8,150 nucleotides of DNA. It comes from Desulfuromonadales bacterium C00003068 (GTDB lineage Bacteria > Desulfobacterota > Desulfuromonadia > Desulfuromonadales > Desulfuromonadaceae). Position numbers and translations under genes: made by a program. Location: assembly GCA_001751155.1 (NCBI GenBank), contig MAXR01000059.1, positions 7,592-15,741 of the forward strand, read 5' to 3'. Positions 5,870 to 8,150 of this stretch are shown one piece after another. The notes beneath the pieces were generated by a model. The model was not told where the DNA came from and did no database searches. It saw nothing but the letters and a program-made list of their open reading frames with translations. Each line of letters opens with the position of its first letter. Within the stretch, counting starts at the first letter, position 1.

Positions 5870-6829
5870 CTAAACGAGGCAGTGTTTATCAACCAACGCA
5901 ACCACCTTCGCGACATCTGGTTTACTGGTGTAATCATCGGCACCAACCTCTTCACACTTGTGCGAGGTGTTTTCGTTAATCAAACTCGAATACATCACAA
6001 CTTTTATGTTGCGTAGTTCGTGATCCTCTTTAATCCGCCGACACAGAGCCAAGCCATCCAACTCTGGCATCTCGATATCCGAAACGACTAACAATGGCAG
6101 GTCACTGTCATGCTTCGCTTGCAATAAGCCATCCCAACACTTCAAACCATCACTAAAGCACTGAGCCTGAACATAACCGGCGTGCTTCAATACCCGCATA
6201 ATTCCTTGGCGGATAATCGACGAATCCTCAGCAAAAAACAACTTCACGTCGCCGCGATCGTGCTTTTTATCTTCGGTTTGCTCTTCCGTTTCATCACTAC
6301 TGTCTTGATAGTGTTCTCCACGACCAAAGACCTCGTAGGCAATATGTTCCATATCAACAATCAATATATCCCGCTCTGCAATGGTCACCGTACCCGTAAA
6401 ACGGGGATGATAATTTTCAAAAAACTGATCCATTGGTTTTACTTGCGACCAGGAAAGTCGGTGAATTTGATCGACACCATGAACCAAAAAGGCAATAACA
6501 GTATCGTTAAACTCGCAGACTAAAACGACATCGCGCTTTTGAACACCACCACTTGTTGACGCCACACTCGAAGGGTCAAGCTGCTTACCCAAATGCTGTG
6601 AAAGCTCGAGAAGTGGAATGGTCTCACCACGCAACAAAACAGTACCCAACAGTGACGGATGGCTATCGGGCAAACGAGTCAACTCATCTTCACTATAAGG
6701 GACAATCTCCCTGAGCTTATGAACATTGATACCAAAGGATTGATCATGAAGATAATATTCTAAAATTTCGAACTCATTGGTTCCTGCCTCAAGCAGAATC
6801 CCCTTTTTGTCTTGCATGGCTACAGTCAT
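5870..6829 (-). CDS. cheV: Chemotaxis coupling protein CheV (CheW domain plus response-regulator receiver), 319 aa
   Basis: A cytoplasmic adaptor that links chemoreceptors to the CheA kinase, with a receiver domain that tunes coupling by phosphorylation. The N-terminal CheW-like domain spans about 18-165 (FEILEYYLHDQSFGINVHKLREIV, then PSLLGTVLLRGETIPLLEL, and RFTGTVTIAERDILIVDME). A highly acidic linker (170-193) joins it to the receiver (195-318). The receiver carries E201 and D202 of the acidic pocket, phosphoacceptor D251 in SDIEMPELDG, S281 as the switch Ser/Thr, and K303 in TSKPD, so all residues for phosphorylation are present. Length is normal for CheV. GAGGG lies 4 nt before ATG 6829; the second Met (residue 5) would be too far from it. 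No other chemotaxis gene is adjacent, and an intrinsic terminator follows, so it is probably a single-gene unit. Confidence 0.95.
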   Translation of the reverse strand: MTVAMQDKKGILLEAGTNEFEILEYYLHDQSFGINVHKLREIVPYSEDELTRLPDSHPSLLGTVLLRGETIPLLELSQHLGKQLDPSSVASTSGGVQKRDVVLVCEFNDTVIAFLVHGVDQIHRLSWSQVKPMDQFFENYHPRFTGTVTIAERDILIVDMEHIAYEVFGRGEHYQDSSDETEEQTEDKKHDRGDVKLFFAEDSSIIRQGIMRVLKHAGYVQAQCFSDGLKCWDGLLQAKHDSDLPLLVVSDIEMPELDGLALCRRIKEDHELRNIKVVMYSSLINENTSHKCEEVGADDYTSKPDVAKVVALVDKHCLV

Positions 6830-6860
6830 GTTACCCTCATATAAAGGTTAAATATGCACA

Positions 6861-6891
6861 TGAAATAGAAATCGAAAATACTTTATTTCAA
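6861..6891 (-). promoter_or_regulatory. Tentative cheV promoter overlapped by a 7-bp dyad
   Basis: On the minus strand TTGAAA (6891-6886) lies 18 bp from TATTTC (6867-6862), a modest sigma-70 match. The same bases contain an inverted repeat, TGAAATA (6861-6867) with TATTTCA (6884-6890), which could be an operator or a chance AT-rich dyad. I looked for a flagellar sigma-28 arrangement; TAAAGTAT is present, but no GCCGATAA follows at the right distance. Confidence 0.25.
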
Positions 6892-6903
6892 TGTTATGAG
6901 TTA

Positions 6904-6915
6904 TTGCGTGTGCAA
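6904..6915. promoter_or_regulatory. Short dyad TTGC-N4-GCAA in the divergent region
   Basis: TTGCGTGTGCAA has 4-bp inverted ends and sits between cheV and the solute-binding gene. It has the look of a small operator but is short enough to occur by chance. Confidence 0.15.
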
Positions 6916-6974
6916 CAGTTGTGCTAAAAAGGTTAAAACATTCAATGAAAACCACATTTTGAAGCTGATTAAAA

Positions 6975-6994
6975 ACTTACTTTACTAAAGAAGT
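6975..6994. promoter_or_regulatory. Interrupted palindrome, candidate operator upstream of the solute-binding gene
   Basis: ACTT-A-CTTTA-C-TAAAG-AAGT is a palindrome of 9 matched pairs, with a single extra A in the left arm and one central base. A one-base loop cannot form an RNA hairpin, so a DNA-binding dyad for a dimeric regulator is the better reading. It sits just upstream of the TTGACCAGA repeats. Confidence 0.3.
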
Positions 6995-7001
6995 ATCACT
7001 G

Positions 7002-7048
7002 TTGACCAGAAAAATCGCTTGACCAGAGCTTTTGACAATCGTTAGGCT
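7002..7048 (+). promoter_or_regulatory. Promoter/operator region with TTGACCAGA direct repeats upstream of the TRAP solute-binding gene
   Basis: TTGACCAGA occurs at 7002-7010 and again at 7019-7027, 17 bp apart start to start, and TTGACA follows at 7032-7037. Any of these could be a -35 box. The best spaced pair is TTGACC (7019-7024), an 18-bp gap and TAGGCT (7043-7048), which matches only the three most conserved -10 positions. No sigma-54 GG-N10-GC site was found here. The repeat spacing may instead mark tandem binding sites for a regulator. Confidence 0.3.
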
Positions 7049-7110
7049 GCTGTCAGGGGAGATAAAACAAAGAACAAAATTACTGTTTAAATTATTATGA
7101 GGAGACATAA

Positions 7111-8148
7111 ATGAAACTGCTTAAGATTGGCTTGTTGGCTATCTGTACGTTTTTTGCCTTAACATCCATCGGCTATTCACGTGACGTAAGTGCTCTAGAA
7201 CAATGGAAGCCAGCCTTTGATCCCAGCGGAGCAGAATATCACTATATTCTATCCAATGTCGGCCACCCTGCCATTGCCGGAGTCGGTGCTGGCTACCGCA
7301 TTCGTGACCGAATATGGGAAGAATCGAACGGTCGCCTCTATGTTGACTTTCGCCCACTGTCACAACTTGGCGGTGAAAAAGATGTGCTACGCAAATTGAA
7401 AATGGGGGCTATTCAGGGGATGATGTGCTCCTCCGTTGCAGCGGCAAATGTCGCCCCAAAACTCGGCATCGTCAATCTACCTTACATCATCGACTCCAGC
7501 GAAAAACTGGAAACATTTCGCAACACGCCAGAACTTTTTGACCCTTTCAGTGAAGCGGCACTCAAGCAAGGTGTTCGCGTAATCGATTTTACTGGCTATG
7601 GTAGCTACGGCTGGGCCACAACAACCCCAGTACGCACCCTTGCTGATGCAAGAAAAGTCAACTTCCGTATTGCTCAAGCACCGGTCAACACCGACAGCTA
7701 TAAGGCATGGGGTTTCAAGTTTACCGTTATGCCATGGCCCGATGTTCCACAAGCACTTCAAACTGGTGTTATCGATGGATTAGATCACACACCTATCGTC
7801 TGTGGCATCACCAAAAAGTTCGATGTTGCCCGCTATTTTACCAACCTCCACTACACCCAAGGGCTCTATGTTCACATGATCAACGAGCGGTGGCTGAAAA
7901 AACTGCCTGAGGACCTGCGCGCCATCTTCCTTGAAACGGTAAAAGAGGAGAGTGCTATCGCCCGTCAGAAAACTGATGAGCAACAAGCAGAGCAAATTCG
8001 TCTCGCCAAAGAATCGGGCGTTCAATTTTTTGAGCTCAACGATGCTGACCGTGCCCAACTAATCAAACTGTCGCAACCTGTTTACGACAAATGGGGACAA
8101 CGCCTCGGCAGCGACTATTTTAAGAAAGTTCAATCGACACTCCAATAG
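7111..8148 (+). CDS. dctP: TRAP transporter solute-binding protein, DctP family, 345 aa
   Basis: A periplasmic binding protein that captures a small carboxylate-type solute and hands it to a TRAP membrane complex driven by a sodium gradient. Residues 1-23 form a signal peptide (KIGLLAICTFFALTSIGYS) with cleavage near RDVS. The DctP fold follows, with family landmarks. GYRIRDRIWEESNGRLYVDF (61-80) covers the first domain. VNFRIAQAPVNTDSYKAWG (183-201) contains R186, at the position of the conserved Arg that clamps the ligand carboxylate. VMPWPDVPQALQTGVIDGLD (206-225) is the hinge and second-domain signature. Length is typical and the gene is complete. GAGGAG (7099-7104) lies 6 nt before the ATG. 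The dctQ and dctM membrane subunits would be expected downstream but are outside the window. The ligand cannot be named; the Trp/Pro-rich pocket residues differ from classic dicarboxylate binders. The symbol is a family name only. Confidence 0.9.
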   Translation: MKLLKIGLLAICTFFALTSIGYSRDVSALEQWKPAFDPSGAEYHYILSNVGHPAIAGVGAGYRIRDRIWEESNGRLYVDFRPLSQLGGEKDVLRKLKMGAIQGMMCSSVAAANVAPKLGIVNLPYIIDSSEKLETFRNTPELFDPFSEAALKQGVRVIDFTGYGSYGWATTTPVRTLADARKVNFRIAQAPVNTDSYKAWGFKFTVMPWPDVPQALQTGVIDGLDHTPIVCGITKKFDVARYFTNLHYTQGLYVHMINERWLKKLPEDLRAIFLETVKEESAIARQKTDEQQAEQIRLAKESGVQFFELNDADRAQLIKLSQPVYDKWGQRLGSDYFKKVQSTLQ

Positions 8149-8150
8149 AA

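Noticed and set aside
6182..6523. A 113-codon plus-strand open frame across cheV
   Set aside because: It is antisense to the CheW domain and linker of CheV, has no plausible ribosome binding site, and its product resembles nothing I recognise.
6830..7110. A sigma-54 promoter before the TRAP gene, or a sigma-28 promoter before cheV
   Set aside because: No GG-N10-GC pair with the expected flanks was found for sigma-54, and no GCCGATAA-like -10 lies at the correct distance from the TAAAG motif for sigma-28.
7139..8058. Minus-strand and shifted open frames of up to 94 codons over the TRAP binding protein gene
   Set aside because: They overlap a complete DctP-family gene and have no initiation signals or motifs.
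1..8150. CRISPR arrays, tRNA or rRNA genes, phage genes, or an autonomous insertion sequence
   Set aside because: There are no regularly spaced repeats, no cloverleaf-like or rRNA sequence, and no transposase, integrase or phage protein. The only mobile-looking DNA is the short non-coding palindrome at 2533-2684.

Overview
The window comes from a Gram-negative bacterium that is probably motile and chemotactic. Three observations support this. There is a signal-peptide-bearing outer-membrane beta-barrel ending in Phe. There is a large RND exporter with a periplasmic partner. There is a CheV chemotaxis coupling protein beside a TRAP-type solute-binding protein. A TIGR03905-type TSCPD protein and the style of the CheV and RND proteins would fit a Desulfobacterota/Desulfuromonadia-like or marine proteobacterial genome. 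That placement is inference and was not tested. Base composition is moderate, and nothing in the genes suggests phage or plasmid DNA.

Layout, left to right. (1) 1-143: a non-coding leader with a perfect 10-bp inverted repeat and a competing 6-bp pairing. (2) 144-407 (+): a small four-to-five-cysteine TSCPD protein. (3) 432-5693 (-): a three-gene operon transcribed right to left. It encodes an HAE3/MMPL-type RND exporter (2682-5693), a LolA-like periplasmic protein (1725-2513) and an outer-membrane beta-barrel (432-1703), so one component sits in each envelope compartment. The natural inference is a system that moves a lipid or other hydrophobic cargo between inner and outer membrane. A likely extended -10 promoter lies at 5753-5761. 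(4) 5870-6829 (-): cheV, closed by a clear intrinsic terminator at 5806-5842. (5) 6830-7110: a divergent regulatory region with dyads and TTGACCAGA direct repeats. (6) 7111-8148 (+): a DctP-type TRAP solute-binding protein, complete and ending two bases before the window edge; its membrane subunits would be expected just beyond.

The most notable structure is in the gap between the RND and LolA-like genes. The 152 bp at 2533-2684 form one long imperfect palindrome with matching ends (TGATGGNNTCGCAAAAA), flanked on both sides by TATT. Removing the element and one TATT copy restores a tight operon junction: the RND reading frame keeps the same last residue, meets an in-frame TAA at once, and the next gene's ATG follows 12 nt later behind a good ribosome binding site. 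This strongly suggests a miniature, non-coding mobile element that inserted exactly at a stop codon and supplied a replacement TGA from its own terminal repeat, leaving both proteins intact.

Three start codons were moved from the longest open frame to an internal ATG because of ribosome-binding-site spacing: the TSCPD protein, the LolA-like protein and the beta-barrel.
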